Assembly: GCF_029714205.1 (NCBI RefSeq)
Contig: NZ_CP121648.1
Coordinates: forward strand, 4,353,001 to 4,417,000
Reading direction: 5' to 3'
DNA from: Methylobacterium sp. CB376
GTDB lineage: Bacteria; Pseudomonadota; Alphaproteobacteria; Rhizobiales; Beijerinckiaceae
Length of the DNA stretch: 64,000 nt
The position numbers and the translations under genes are program-made. Below the pieces are notes generated by a model, which was given only the letters and a program-made list of their open reading frames with translations, ran no database searches and was not told the DNA's origin. Positions 8,154 through 16,474 of the stretch are shown one piece after another (the stretch's first letter is position 1; the number at the start of each line of letters is the position of its first letter).

Positions 8154-9502
8154 GCCGCGTCTCCCCGGTCGGTCCTGGGCACGCCGGCTCCCGCGAGTTG
8201 GCGGGCTACGGCGTCGTAGATGGCCAGCGGGCGACGCGCGACCTGGTCGCCGGCGCGCCTGACGACCACCGGCTCGGCAGGGTCTCGTGGCTCGGGCGGG
8301 GGAGATCGCGGCCGCCGATGGGCTGGATCGACCTGCGTCAGCCCACGCCCTTCCAGGGGCAGGTGGCAGGCAACGAGCTCACCCGCCTCGTAGATGCGGA
8401 TCTGATCGGCCAGCACGTGCACCTCCAGGGCGCGGCGGCGGGTGGTGTCGGGCACGCTGTAGAGATTGCCCGCCACCGAGACGAAGCCCTCGTGGGTGAC
8501 GCGCCGCTCCAGGCTGAGCACGGCTTCGTAGGGCACGGGCGGCAGCGCCCGCAGCTGGCTGCGCTCCTCCGCGAAGGCGTCGGCGACGATCCGCTTGGTC
8601 GTGGCGTGCCGGCGGGCGTTGGCCACGGTGTCGAGCCAGTGCCGCAGCTGGTCGTTCAGGTCGTCGAGGTTGCGGAACGAGCGGGCGAGGAAGAAGTCCT
8701 CGCGCAGGTAGCGGAACGGGCGCTCGACCTTGCCCTTGGTCTTGGCCCGGTAGGGACGGCAGGCGCGCGGCAGGAACCCGTAGTGGCGCGCGAGATCGAG
8801 AAGGCTGCGGTTATAGATGACCAAGCCGTCGGGATCCTCGCCGATCACGGCGGTCTTCATGCGGTCGTAGAGGATCTCGCGCGGGGCGCCTCCAAGGGCC
8901 TGGAAGGCGGCGATGTGGCAGCGCAGGACCGTCTGCAGATCCTGGTGGACGACGAAGCGGGCCCAGAGATAGCGCGAGTGGCCCAGCACCATCGCGAACA
9001 GCCAGACGATGCGGGTCACGCCCGGCTCGTCGGCGAAGACGACCTCGAAGCGGGCGAGGTCGACCTGGGCCTGCTCGCCCGGCGGGGTCTCGAAGCGGCG
9101 CTCGATAGGCAGAGGAGCTGAGGGGCGAAGCAGGGCCACGGCTCGCTTCACGGCGGTGTAGGCCCCTGCGAAGCCGCGCTCCTTCAACTCGCGCCAGAGA
9201 CGGACGGCCGTAAGCTGCGGGTAGGCGGCCAGGCGCTCGCGCAGGTAGGGCAGGAAGGCGTCGGTGGCCCGCGCGCGGGGGGATCGCGGTCCGTAGACGG
9301 GCGGCTCGAGGCCGCGGGCGATGTACTTGGCGACGGTCTTGCGGTCGAGGCCGAGCTGGCGGGCGATGGCGGTGACCGAGAGGCCCTGCCGGTGGAGGTC
9401 CAGGATCGTCATGAGTTCCCCGAGGCTGACCACCGCGCCGCTCCCTCCCGCCACGGGGACCAGCTTCGGTGAGACGGCCGCCGCGCGGGCATCCCGCCTC
9501 AA
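8150..9502 (-). CDS. istA: IS21-family transposase IstA
   Basis: A transposase of up to 450 residues. The N-terminal HTH reads LSVTAIARQLGLDRKTVAKY. The DDE catalytic residues are Asp in QAQVDLARFE, Asp in EILYDRMKTAV and Glu in KGKVERPFRYLR, followed by a C-terminal beta-barrel-like domain. A GTG at residue 24-25 (VVSLGELMTIL) gives the more usual N-terminus, so the first 23 residues may not be translated. No frameshift is present. With istB it forms the complete transposition machinery of the element. Confidence 0.92.
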   Translation of the reverse strand: MRRDARAAAVSPKLVPVAGGSGAVVSLGELMTILDLHRQGLSVTAIARQLGLDRKTVAKYIARGLEPPVYGPRSPRARATDAFLPYLRERLAAYPQLTAVRLWRELKERGFAGAYTAVKRAVALLRPSAPLPIERRFETPPGEQAQVDLARFEVVFADEPGVTRIVWLFAMVLGHSRYLWARFVVHQDLQTVLRCHIAAFQALGGAPREILYDRMKTAVIGEDPDGLVIYNRSLLDLARHYGFLPRACRPYRAKTKGKVERPFRYLREDFFLARSFRNLDDLNDQLRHWLDTVANARRHATTKRIVADAFAEERSQLRALPPVPYEAVLSLERRVTHEGFVSVAGNLYSVPDTTRRRALEVHVLADQIRIYEAGELVACHLPLEGRGLTQVDPAHRRPRSPPPEPRDPAEPVVVRRAGDQVARRPLAIYDAVARQLAGAGVPRTDRGDAA

Positions 9503-9955
9503 ACAGGAGGCTCAGGGGCGGCCGGGAGGGTGGGGAAAATTGCAGGCCCACAAGTGAGGAGGATCCAACGCCCGCTCACAGGCGGGTTCCGGTCGTTCTC
9601 CACGGCCCGACGCACGATCCGGGGCTTCGAAGCCATGTTGTGGCTGCGCAAGGGCTTCGGGTTCTCGGGGGCATGGACCGTGCGCGAGCAGAACCAGCTG
9701 CTCACCTGCTGCTTTGGACTTCCCGTCGCGAACAAAGCGTGAAAGCGGGGCCGAGCAGGCCCTTCTGCGGCCTGGACCCAAGATTGCGACAGGCCCGTCC
9801 GTCCCACGCTGCACTGCCCACCCCTCCCAGGTCGAGCGGTAGATCCGGCGATTTGGGCGACCCCGTCTGTCGGGGGTCGATACTGGCCCGGCCCCGCCCA
9901 GGGTGACGGCAGCAACGTTCTCGATACTCGTAGCTCCTAGCACGTTTGAGGGATG

Positions 9956-9985
9956 ACATTGTCATCATTGCTAACTACAATGTCC
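9956..9985. repeat. Inverted repeat GACATTGT / ACAATGTC
   Basis: Two perfect 8-base arms are separated by 14 bases, in an AT-rich patch 70 bases upstream of the small gene at 10055. The spacing of arm centres (about two helical turns) suits a dimeric regulator binding site. No specific regulator is identified. Confidence 0.4.
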
Positions 9986-10054
9986 TAATTGGTGGGAATA
10001 CATCGAATTGAGCGCAACCGATCATCCTGTGGTGCGGGACTAGCAGGTCAGGCC

Positions 10055-10312
10055 ATGCATAGCGAGATCCGCTTTGAGCCGATCAAGAGCGCAACCCGGT
10101 CTAACGGCGAGGAAGCTGTGCTGGTCTGGGCCAATCATAATCTGGTAGCCCTGCTTGTGAGAGCTGATGCGCAGTGGTTTTTGCAATTTGGACTAGGACC
10201 TTGTGAGCGAGAGGGCCTGCTATTTCACGATTTAGCCGATGCTGAGCATTGGTTTCTTGAGTGCATTGCGCGAAATAGCTGGAGAACTAATTACAACCTG
10301 TTCCAGGCCTGA
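10055..10312 (+). CDS. Hypothetical protein
   Basis: An 85-residue protein beginning MHSEIRFEPIKSATRSNGEE, with several Trp residues (LVWANHN, AQWFLQFGLG, AEHWFLEC). It is mildly acidic and has no signal peptide or membrane segment. A longer frame begins at 9989 but its first 22 residues are not protein-like. The fold and function are not recognised. It stands alone between the IS6 element and the flavin oxidoreductase and uses more AT-rich codons than its right-hand neighbour. Confidence 0.55.
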   Translation: MHSEIRFEPIKSATRSNGEEAVLVWANHNLVALLVRADAQWFLQFGLGPCEREGLLFHDLADAEHWFLECIARNSWRTNYNLFQA

Positions 10313-10521
10313 GAACATGTGGACACCAAAGTGGTCTTGAAATAGGATCTCAGTCCTATGAGCGGCGCTCGGAGGACAGGTGTTAGTCGGACTGCCTCTC
10401 CTGAAGGCATTTGAGCGAATATGCTGCGGAGGCAGGCAGGACACGACGAGGGACGAGTTTCGCTATCACTCCGTGCCTGCTCGGGTATAACTCGGGCGCT
10501 GATCCGTCGGACGGAGTTCTC

Positions 10522-11715
10522 ATGCCTGACCTCTTTTCGCCGTTCATGCTCAAGGATGTCACGCTGCGCAACCGCATCGTCATGTCTCCCATGACGATGT
10601 ACCGCTCGCCGCCTGACGGCACGGTGACGGACTTCCACCTCATGCTGATCGGCTCGCGGGCCGCGGGCGGCTTCGGGTTGGTGTTTCCGGAACAGATCGC
10701 CATTCAGCCCGACGGCCGCACGTCGACGCACTGCGCCGGCCTGTGGGACGATGCACAGATCGACGGCCTGCGGCGCATCAACCGTCTCGTCAAGGACATG
10801 GGCGCGGTGCCTGCGATCCAGCTCGGGCATACCGGCCGCAAGGGCAGCGAGAACCGGCCCTGGGACAAACCCCGCCAGCAATACGCCCCCGATCATCCCG
10901 AGGGGTGGCAGGTGCGCGGCCCCTCCGCCGTGCCCTACGGCGGCCGCTTCCACCACCCCGTGCAGGAAATGTCCGTGGCCGAGATCCACGAAGTCCATGC
11001 GAGCTACGCGTCCGCCGCGCGCCGCGCCGCCGAGGCGGGATTCGAGTGGCTCGAGCTGCACTTCGCGCACGGCTATCTCGGCGCGAGCTTCTTCTCGCCC
11101 ATCGCGAACAAGCGGACCGACGCCTATGGCGGATCGCTCGAGAACCGCGTCCGCTTCCACCTCGAAGCGATCGACGCGGTCAAGGCGGTCTGGCCGGAGC
11201 GCTTGCCCTTGACGATGCGCCTCGGCTCCGACGACCTGAACGAAGAGGGCGTTCAGTTCGACGAGTCCGTCGTCGCGGTGGGCTGGATGAAGGAGCGCGG
11301 GCTCGACTTCGCGGACCTGTCCATCGGTCTCAACACGGATGACATGAGAGCGCCGCCGTTCAAGCAACTCGCTTTCATGGTGGAGCGTGGCGCGCGCGTT
11401 CGACGCGAGTGCGGCATCCCCGTGGGCGTGAGCTGGAACCTCGGCGTTCCCGCGGAGGCCGACCGCGTGATCCGCGACGACCTGATCGACCTCGTGTTCA
11501 TCGGGCGCCCGGCGCTCGCCAACCCCCACTGGCCGGTCTGGGCCGCGCGCGAACTCGGGCACCCCGATCCGTTCTCGCTCGTGCCGGAGGATTGGGCGTG
11601 GTGGCTGCGGAACTTCCGCGCGAGTTCCGAGGCCATCGGTTGGCCGCCCTTACCGAGCCCTCCCGTCGATCCGACGTCTCCCGCTCAGCGCGGCTCCGTC
11701 GCGCGCTCCGAGTAA
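10522..11715 (+). CDS. NADH:flavin oxidoreductase (Old Yellow Enzyme family)
   Basis: A 397-residue TIM-barrel FMN enzyme of the OYE/YqjM type. Family marks include the N-terminus MPDLFSPFMLKDVTLRNRIV, AIQLGHTGRKGS near the FMN site, HFAHGYLGASFFSPIANKR with catalytic and substrate-binding residues, and the C-terminal FIGRPALANPHWP. Such enzymes reduce activated alkenes (enones, nitroalkenes, maleimides) using NAD(P)H. The start at 10522 fits the family; the longer frame from 10411 adds an unlikely 37 residues. It is transcribed toward the convergent binding-protein gene and sits alone, so the natural substrate is unknown. Confidence 0.88.
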   Translation: MPDLFSPFMLKDVTLRNRIVMSPMTMYRSPPDGTVTDFHLMLIGSRAAGGFGLVFPEQIAIQPDGRTSTHCAGLWDDAQIDGLRRINRLVKDMGAVPAIQLGHTGRKGSENRPWDKPRQQYAPDHPEGWQVRGPSAVPYGGRFHHPVQEMSVAEIHEVHASYASAARRAAEAGFEWLELHFAHGYLGASFFSPIANKRTDAYGGSLENRVRFHLEAIDAVKAVWPERLPLTMRLGSDDLNEEGVQFDESVVAVGWMKERGLDFADLSIGLNTDDMRAPPFKQLAFMVERGARVRRECGIPVGVSWNLGVPAEADRVIRDDLIDLVFIGRPALANPHWPVWAARELGHPDPFSLVPEDWAWWLRNFRASSEAIGWPPLPSPPVDPTSPAQRGSVARSE

Positions 11716-11776
11716 TCCGTCAGTCTCGGACGGCCGCGCCGCCCCTGGCGCCGATGGCGCCCGTCCGGACGGGACC

Positions 11777-12997
11777 TTACGGCTTCGTCACGAGCGGGCA
11801 CCTGCTCTTGGAGAGGGGCTGGAAGGCTTCGTCGCCCGGAATCGTGGCCAGCACCTTGTAGTAGTCCCACGGAGCCTTGGACTCGCCCGGCTTCTTCACC
11901 TGGACCAGGTACATGTCGTGCACCATGCGCCCGTCGGCGCGGACCTTGCCGCTCTCCGTGAACATGTCCGCGATCGGAAGCTCCTTCATCTTGGCGGCGA
12001 CGGCCTTGCCTGCATCCGTGCCGGCGGCCTCGACCGCTTTCAGGTAGTTGGTGACCGCGGAATACGCGCCCGCCTGAATCTGAGACGGCATCTGCTTCGT
12101 GCGCTCGAAGAAGCGTTTCGACCAAGCGCGCGTCTCTGGCGTGCGGTCCCAATAGAACCCGGTGACGAAGGTGAGATTCTGCGCCTCCTGCAGGCCGAGC
12201 GAATGGACGTCTTGGATGTACATCAGGAGCGGCACCACGCTTTGAGTCGTGGTCAGCCCGAACTCGCGCGCTGCTTTGATGGAGTTCACCGTGTCCGAGC
12301 TGGCATTGCCCAGCGCGATCACGTCCGCCTTCGAGGCCTGGGCCTGCAGCAGAAACGACGAGAAATCAGGGGAATTGAGCGGGTGAAAGACTGTGCCGAC
12401 GAGCTTCGCGCCCGCCTCTTCGGTAAACTCCTTGAGCGCGCCGGCCACCCCTTTGCCGTAGGCGTAGTCGGCGGCGAGAACGAACCACTTCTTCTTCCCG
12501 AGTTCGCTCATCGACTTCACGACGCCATGCGCTGCCGAATACGTGTCGTAAACGTAGTGGATCGAATTGGGCGTGCAATTCTCGTTCGTCATGATCAACG
12601 AGGCGGTGCCCGTCATCAGGGTCAGCCGATTTCGTTCTACGGCCAAATTGTTGACGGCGAGTGCCACGGACGTGTTGTTGAGGTCGACGACGGCATCAAC
12701 CCCCTCGCGGTCGAACCAGTTGCGAGCGATGCCCGCGCCGGTGTCCGCCTTGTGCTGATGATCGGCCGATACGATCTCGATAGGCCTGCCGAGAACCTTG
12801 CCGCCGAAGTCTTCGACAGCCATGCGGGTCGCCTCGACTGAGCCCTTCCCGCCCACGTCGGCATACGGACCGGACATGTCGGTAAGGACGCCAATCACGA
12901 CCTTGCCGTCTGTCAAATCCGCGGCGAGGGCCGGTGCGCTTGCGAGCGGGTTCAACGCCAGGCACAGCGCGCTGGCGACCAGTCCTGCGGTTTTCAT
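11777..12997 (-). CDS. Periplasmic substrate-binding protein, branched-chain amino acid type
   Basis: A 406-residue type I periplasmic binding protein. The signal peptide is at residues 1-25 (MKTAGLVASALCLALNPLAS, cleavage near ALA-AD). The mature protein begins DGKVVIGVLTDMSGPYADVG, the standard Peripla_BP_6 / LivK beginning. Proteins of this kind carry amino acids, amides, urea or aromatic acids to an ABC permease. No permease or ATPase gene lies nearby, so it is an orphan receptor here. The start at 12997 is chosen because the signal peptide begins there; the open frame extends 118 codons further without protein character. Confidence 0.88.
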   Translation of the reverse strand: MKTAGLVASALCLALNPLASAPALAADLTDGKVVIGVLTDMSGPYADVGGKGSVEATRMAVEDFGGKVLGRPIEIVSADHQHKADTGAGIARNWFDREGVDAVVDLNNTSVALAVNNLAVERNRLTLMTGTASLIMTNENCTPNSIHYVYDTYSAAHGVVKSMSELGKKKWFVLAADYAYGKGVAGALKEFTEEAGAKLVGTVFHPLNSPDFSSFLLQAQASKADVIALGNASSDTVNSIKAAREFGLTTTQSVVPLLMYIQDVHSLGLQEAQNLTFVTGFYWDRTPETRAWSKRFFERTKQMPSQIQAGAYSAVTNYLKAVEAAGTDAGKAVAAKMKELPIADMFTESGKVRADGRMVHDMYLVQVKKPGESKAPWDYYKVLATIPGDEAFQPLSKSRCPLVTKP

Positions 12998-13490
12998 CGA
13001 GGTGCCCCTGTCATTTGGCGTGAAACCGCCTTGGTCGACATCGCGCGCCGCGCGTTGGCTGTCGCGAGGGTGGCGAGCACGTCCGAGTGCGCTCCCGCAT
13101 CTTGTATGTTGCAAATCAGTGATCGCACCCGGAGGCGAGATCCGGGACCGGCCGACATGCGCGATCTCGATCCGAAAGGATCCGCTTCCCCCCCCTCTTG
13201 CGGCGCTTCGTGTTGTCCGACTCACGTTGGCTGCCTGCTCAATCACGTTCACCTCCGCGAGCCGAACGCCGCGGTCTTCGTCACTGGAATTTATCGTCGA
13301 GCCACTCCGTGCACTCGGGCGCGTTGCACTTGACGCAGCCAAACCAAGCATTCGTCAGGACCGTCAGTCAGAAAATTCTGGCAAGTACTCATTTCAGTAT
13401 TTTCCAAGGATTTAAATTCTCGGATGACCAGCAGATTTTATCCCGAAGCCGTATGCATTACATTTTTGGTGTACTTCCAACTGTGAAACT
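12998..13490. other. Non-coding stretch upstream of the binding-protein gene
   Basis: About 490 bases lie between the binding-protein start and the terminator of the class II aldolase gene. No convincing gene is seen. The left part is GC-rich; positions 13380-13480 are AT-rich and could hold the promoter of the binding-protein gene, but no clear -35/-10 pair stands out. Confidence 0.4.
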
Positions 13491-13514
13491 GGGATCGGTC
13501 CGCAGACCGATCCC
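13491..13514 (-). terminator. Hairpin downstream of the class II aldolase gene
   Basis: A perfect 10-bp stem GGGATCGGTC / GACCGATCCC with a CGCA loop begins 46 bases past the aldolase stop codon on its transcript. No T-run follows, only AGTTTCACAG on the minus strand, so it may be a weak intrinsic terminator or an mRNA-stabilising hairpin. Confidence 0.6.
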
Positions 13515-13560
13515 ATGGCTTCATCATCGAGGCAGTTCGGAGTGCGCCGTGCCGCGCCCC

Positions 13561-14421
13561 TCACTCGAACATATCTGGCTGCGTCTCGGCGATGTGGCTG
13601 TACAGCGTCTGGAAATGCAGCCAGCCAATGTAGTCGCTCCCGACGTGCTCACGGCTATAGCGGGCGGTTTTCTCCGACAGCACCTGCGGCTTGATCCCGG
13701 TGGCTTCGATCAGGAGTTGCTGCTGACAGGCCCGCTCCAAGGCGATGAACCAGAAGGCCGCATCATCGATGCTGTGGCGACTGCAGGTGAGCAGGCCATG
13801 GTTCTGATGCAGCACGCCACGATTGAGGCCGATTTGCTGAGCAACCGAGAGTCCACTCTTCTCTTCAACCGCTACAGCGCCCGCCGAAGCGCCGATCACC
13901 GCGTGGCTGTTGTAGAAAGCAGCCGCATCTTGGCTGATCATATCCAGCGGGCGGCCCGTGGCGCACCAAGCCGTGCCGTAGGTCGTGTGCGCGTGGCACA
14001 TCGCCATCACGTCGGGATACTCTTCGTGCACGGCGGCGTGCAGGACAAAACCGGCGCGGTTGATCGCGTGGCGGCCTTCGACGACGCGGCCCTTGTGGTC
14101 GGCCAGGATGAGGTTGGACATCCTCACCTGGGAGAAGTGCACGCACATCGGGTTGGTCCAGTACAACTCCGGGCGCTCGGGGTCGCGGACCGTGAGGTGC
14201 CCGGCGAAGCCGTAGTCGAAGCCGTGCATCGCGAAAGCGCGGCAGGCTGCAACGAGGTGTTTCTTGCGGTACTCGCGCTCCTCAGCGTAGCTGGCGAATT
14301 CCGGCACATCCGGAAAGATCAGGTCGGCCTGCTCAGGCTGATAGATCGAGGTTCTCTTGCGGCCGGCGCTGTCGTTCGGCAGATCGATGGCGATGTCGTG
14401 GTCGGAATGATCGTCAAGCAT
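13561..14421 (-). CDS. Class II aldolase/adducin family protein
   Basis: A 286-residue member of the class II aldolase family (L-fuculose-phosphate aldolase type). Metal-binding histidines appear in CHAHTTYG and in HQNHGLL, and the glycine-rich FAGHLTVRDPE region matches the substrate/phosphate loop. Family members are aldolases, epimerases or decarboxylases of sugar acids; which one cannot be decided. The first 30 residues are extra compared with minimal family members. A degraded oxidoreductase-like gene lies upstream on the same strand and a LysR gene diverges from it, so it is probably the surviving part of a small catabolic operon. Confidence 0.85.
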   Translation of the reverse strand: MLDDHSDHDIAIDLPNDSAGRKRTSIYQPEQADLIFPDVPEFASYAEEREYRKKHLVAACRAFAMHGFDYGFAGHLTVRDPERPELYWTNPMCVHFSQVRMSNLILADHKGRVVEGRHAINRAGFVLHAAVHEEYPDVMAMCHAHTTYGTAWCATGRPLDMISQDAAAFYNSHAVIGASAGAVAVEEKSGLSVAQQIGLNRGVLHQNHGLLTCSRHSIDDAAFWFIALERACQQQLLIEATGIKPQVLSEKTARYSREHVGSDYIGWLHFQTLYSHIAETQPDMFE

Positions 14422-14519
14422 GAGAAATCCTTTCGTCGGTGTATGGGAGAGGGATCGGCATCAGCGGTTGGCGGGGCGCTAAGCGCGCAATACAGAAATA
14501 TCTCTGGCCCGCGCAAATC

Positions 14520-14841
14520 CTATCCGAGAGCCGCGACGGCTTTGACCGTTACTCCGTCGGTGTGAAGCGAGAAGATTCTTCGCCTCTGCTTCTTTGAGAT
14601 CCTCCTTGGCGAACAGCCCGGTCGACAGGAGGTGAAGGTGATGGTGACGAACAAGGGCGGATGCAGGTGTGATTGATCCCAGCCGAGGCCGGCATACGCC
14701 TCGGCAGCATCACCGGGATGCCCGTGGCGCGGGCGATCAGCCCACCAAGTGCATGGAGCCACACGTGCCGGCGCCGATCAGGCCGACCCGGACAGCCCGG
14801 CCTTCGCTCGCACGCCACTGCGGCTTGAAGAACGAAGCCAT
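14520..14841 (-). pseudogene. Degraded NAD-binding oxidoreductase-like gene
   Basis: Starting at 14841 the minus strand encodes MASFFKPQWRASEGRAVRVG then LIGAGTCGSMHLVG and a stop. The motif GAGTCG is a Rossmann-type dinucleotide loop. A second frame then continues GLIARATGIPV and a third gives unrelated sequence, so the gene appears shifted and truncated. It lies just before the class II aldolase in the same orientation. Assignment to an oxidoreductase rests only on the glycine motif. Confidence 0.4.
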
Positions 14842-15012
14842 GTCGCGACGTCCCTGAGGGGCGCGGTCGGTCCGATCTCGGGTTCGGTCCCCGCCGCGGT
14901 TGCATTCTTTCGCGAGATCGTCGTTAGCATTCGATTCCGTGCACGCCCATGCGAAGAAACGCAAAGGCGCCGTGCACGAATGCGCATTCCTCGACGCGGC
15001 GGTCCGAGAGCG

Positions 15013-15918
15013 ATGTCCGACTTCGACTGGAACGACCTGCGGGCCTTTCTGGCGGTTGCCCGGGCAGGGCGGCTGACGGTCGCCGCGCAGCGCATGGGGA
15101 TTGATCACTCGACCCTGAGCCGCCGCCTCTCCGCCCTGGAGAGCGCCCTCGGTACGCGCCTGTTCGGACGCCGCCCGTCAGGCTTCGTCCTGACCAGTGA
15201 CGGCGAGCGGCTGCTCGGCGATGCGGAGCGGATCGAGAGCGTGGCGATCACCCTGCGCGCGCGCCTGGACGAGGCCTCTCACCAGGTGAGTGGCACCGTG
15301 CGGGTCGGCACACCCGAGGCCTTCGGAACCACCTTCCTCGCGCCACGCCTCGCCCAGCTCTTCGCCGCCCAGCCGGCGCTCGAGATCGAACTCGTGGCCA
15401 ATCCGCGGAGCTTCAGCCTGTCGAAGCGCGAAGCCGATCTCGCCGTCACCCTGACTCGACCGGAGACCGGCCGGCTCTTCGCCCGCAAACTCGTCGATTA
15501 CGCGCTCGGCCTCTACGCGGCGCGCAGCTACGCGGAGGCTGCGGAGGCGATCCGCACGGTGGACGACCTGCATCGCCACCGCTGGGTCGGGTACGTCGAG
15601 GATCTGCTCTGGACGAGCGAACTCAACTATCTCCCACAGGTCTCGTCCGCGATCCACCCGCAGGCGCGGATCTCGAATGTCATTACTCAGATGGAGGCGG
15701 TGCGCGGGGGAGCGGGCCTTGGCATCCTGCCGCACTTCCTGGCCCGCGGCCACCCGGACCTCATCGCCGTCCTTCCGCAGGAGGTGCGGATCGTTCGGGC
15801 CTACTGGCTCATCGCTCATGCGGATACTCGCGACCTTCCGCGAGTCAGGCTGGTCTCGGAGTTCCTGACTCGGCAGGCCGAGGCCGCTGGCGATGCCTTC
15901 TGGCTGGCCGCACCATAG
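15013..15918 (+). CDS. LysR-family transcriptional regulator
   Basis: A 301-residue regulator beginning MSDFDWNDLRAFLAVARAGR. The winged-helix domain covers residues 1-65 (LTVAAQRMGIDHSTLSRRLS is the recognition region). A LysR substrate-binding domain fills residues 92-290, and its GTVRVGTPEAFG is the usual start. The start at 15013 is selected by family length; the open frame extends 88 codons upstream without similarity. It diverges from the degraded oxidoreductase and class II aldolase genes, the common arrangement for a LysR and its target, so it may control the aldolase. The effector is unknown. Confidence 0.88.
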   Translation: MSDFDWNDLRAFLAVARAGRLTVAAQRMGIDHSTLSRRLSALESALGTRLFGRRPSGFVLTSDGERLLGDAERIESVAITLRARLDEASHQVSGTVRVGTPEAFGTTFLAPRLAQLFAAQPALEIELVANPRSFSLSKREADLAVTLTRPETGRLFARKLVDYALGLYAARSYAEAAEAIRTVDDLHRHRWVGYVEDLLWTSELNYLPQVSSAIHPQARISNVITQMEAVRGGAGLGILPHFLARGHPDLIAVLPQEVRIVRAYWLIAHADTRDLPRVRLVSEFLTRQAEAAGDAFWLAAP

Positions 15919-16073
15919 GGCCAAGCCTGGGCAGGCGTTGGGCAGGGATCTCCACCGACTGCGCTCGGCTCTCCTCCACGCCCATGAGCCATCGGCGGTA
16001 GGCCTGGATCGTCTGCCGCGCACCACCGACGCGCCGGACGCCAGAGACCCGCCAGGTGCCCGGTGACGGGGAA

Positions 16074-16118
16074 CCAAAGCCATACTTCAGGGCGGACCAC
16101 TCCGATGGGGGCTGATCA
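16074..16118 (-). mobile_element. Solo IS3-type left-end fragment
   Basis: On the minus strand this reads TGATCAGCCCCCATCGGAG and continues with TGGTCCGCCCTGAAGTATGG. Nearly the same sequence lies at 30823-30867, directly before a truncated IS3 orfA. Here no orfA follows, so only the terminal 45 bases remain. The stretch to its left (15919-16073) holds no recognisable gene. Confidence 0.45.
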
Positions 16119-16135
16119 AGACGGCATCAACACGA

Positions 16136-16465
16136 TCAATGTCCAGAATACGCGATCCGCGTGAACAGCGTGTAGTTCGACTCGAAGCTCATGATTGTGA
16201 CGAAGATCAGGATCGCAGTCGGTGGCACTAGGATCGCGTAGATCAAGGCCAATCGCTCCCAGGCAAGATGCATGAACACGGCCACGATGAGCCCTGCCTT
16301 GACGATCATGAACAGGAGGATCAGCGACCAGCGCAGGGCGCCCTCGAGATGAAAATAATCGACCAGATAGGAGCAGGCGCTCAGCACGAACAGCCAGCCC
16401 CAGACGAGGAAATAGAGCCGGATCGAGTGGCTCTCGCCCGTGCCCTGGCTTCCAGCCGCGTGCAT
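16136..16465 (-). CDS. coxD: Cytochrome c oxidase subunit IV
   Basis: A 109-residue protein with three membrane helices (around LYFLVWGWLFVLSACSYLVD, WSLILLFMIVKAGLIVAVFM and ALIYAILVPPTAILIFVTIM). It matches the prokaryotic CoxD/CtaF-type subunit IV in size and in the pattern KAGLIVAVFMHL. It is the last gene of the oxidase operon, 9 bases after the subunit III gene. It helps hold or assemble the oxidase complex in the cytoplasmic membrane and has no cofactor of its own. Confidence 0.85.
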   Translation of the reverse strand: MHAAGSQGTGESHSIRLYFLVWGWLFVLSACSYLVDYFHLEGALRWSLILLFMIVKAGLIVAVFMHLAWERLALIYAILVPPTAILIFVTIMSFESNYTLFTRIAYSGH

Positions 16466-16474
16466 CGGATCCTC

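Larger units (their letters stand above)
7210..9580 (-). mobile_element. Complete IS21-family insertion sequence
   Basis: A 2371-bp element. The left end begins TGTCAACGGGC and the right end finishes GCCCGCTCACA (its complement is TGTGAGCGGGC). Subterminal repeats containing GCAATTTTCC occur inside both ends, as in IS21-type multiple-terminal repeats. It is flanked on both sides by GGCGGG (7204-7209 and 9581-9586), a 6-bp target duplication. It encodes istA and istB on the minus strand. Both genes are intact, so the element could still be mobile. The identical target repeats show insertion directly into the IS6 transposase gene. Confidence 0.92.
6613..9742 (+). pseudogene. IS6-family transposase, split by IS21 insertion
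   Basis: Codons 6613-7209 and 9587-9742 join exactly in frame, once the insert and one target copy are removed, to give an IS6-type DDE transposase of about 250 residues. The N-terminal part has an HTH region, then RVDETYIKV (first Asp), and GTDGAGPYPSAI (second Asp). The C-terminal part reads GFRSFSTARRTIRGFEAM and ends VANKA. The expected Glu region near SDHFRVKR is at the break. With the insertion present the product would be about 200 residues with a wrong tail, so it is inactive. The ATG at 6613 (MILNALALKLKRP) is the family-like start; a longer frame begins at 6586. Confidence 0.8.
6527..9796 (+). mobile_element. IS6-family insertion sequence, interrupted by an IS21-family element
   Basis: The ends carry matching inverted repeats: GGGCCTGTCGCAA at 6527 and its complement TTGCGACAGGCCC ending at 9796. 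Removing the inserted IS21 element and one copy of its 6-bp target repeat leaves about 0.9 kb with one transposase gene, the size of an IS6 element. The 8 bases outside each end (CGCACGGC and GTCCGTCC) are not the same, so the usual 8-bp target duplication is absent. This fits a copy that took part in replicative recombination or deletion. Confidence 0.8.
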
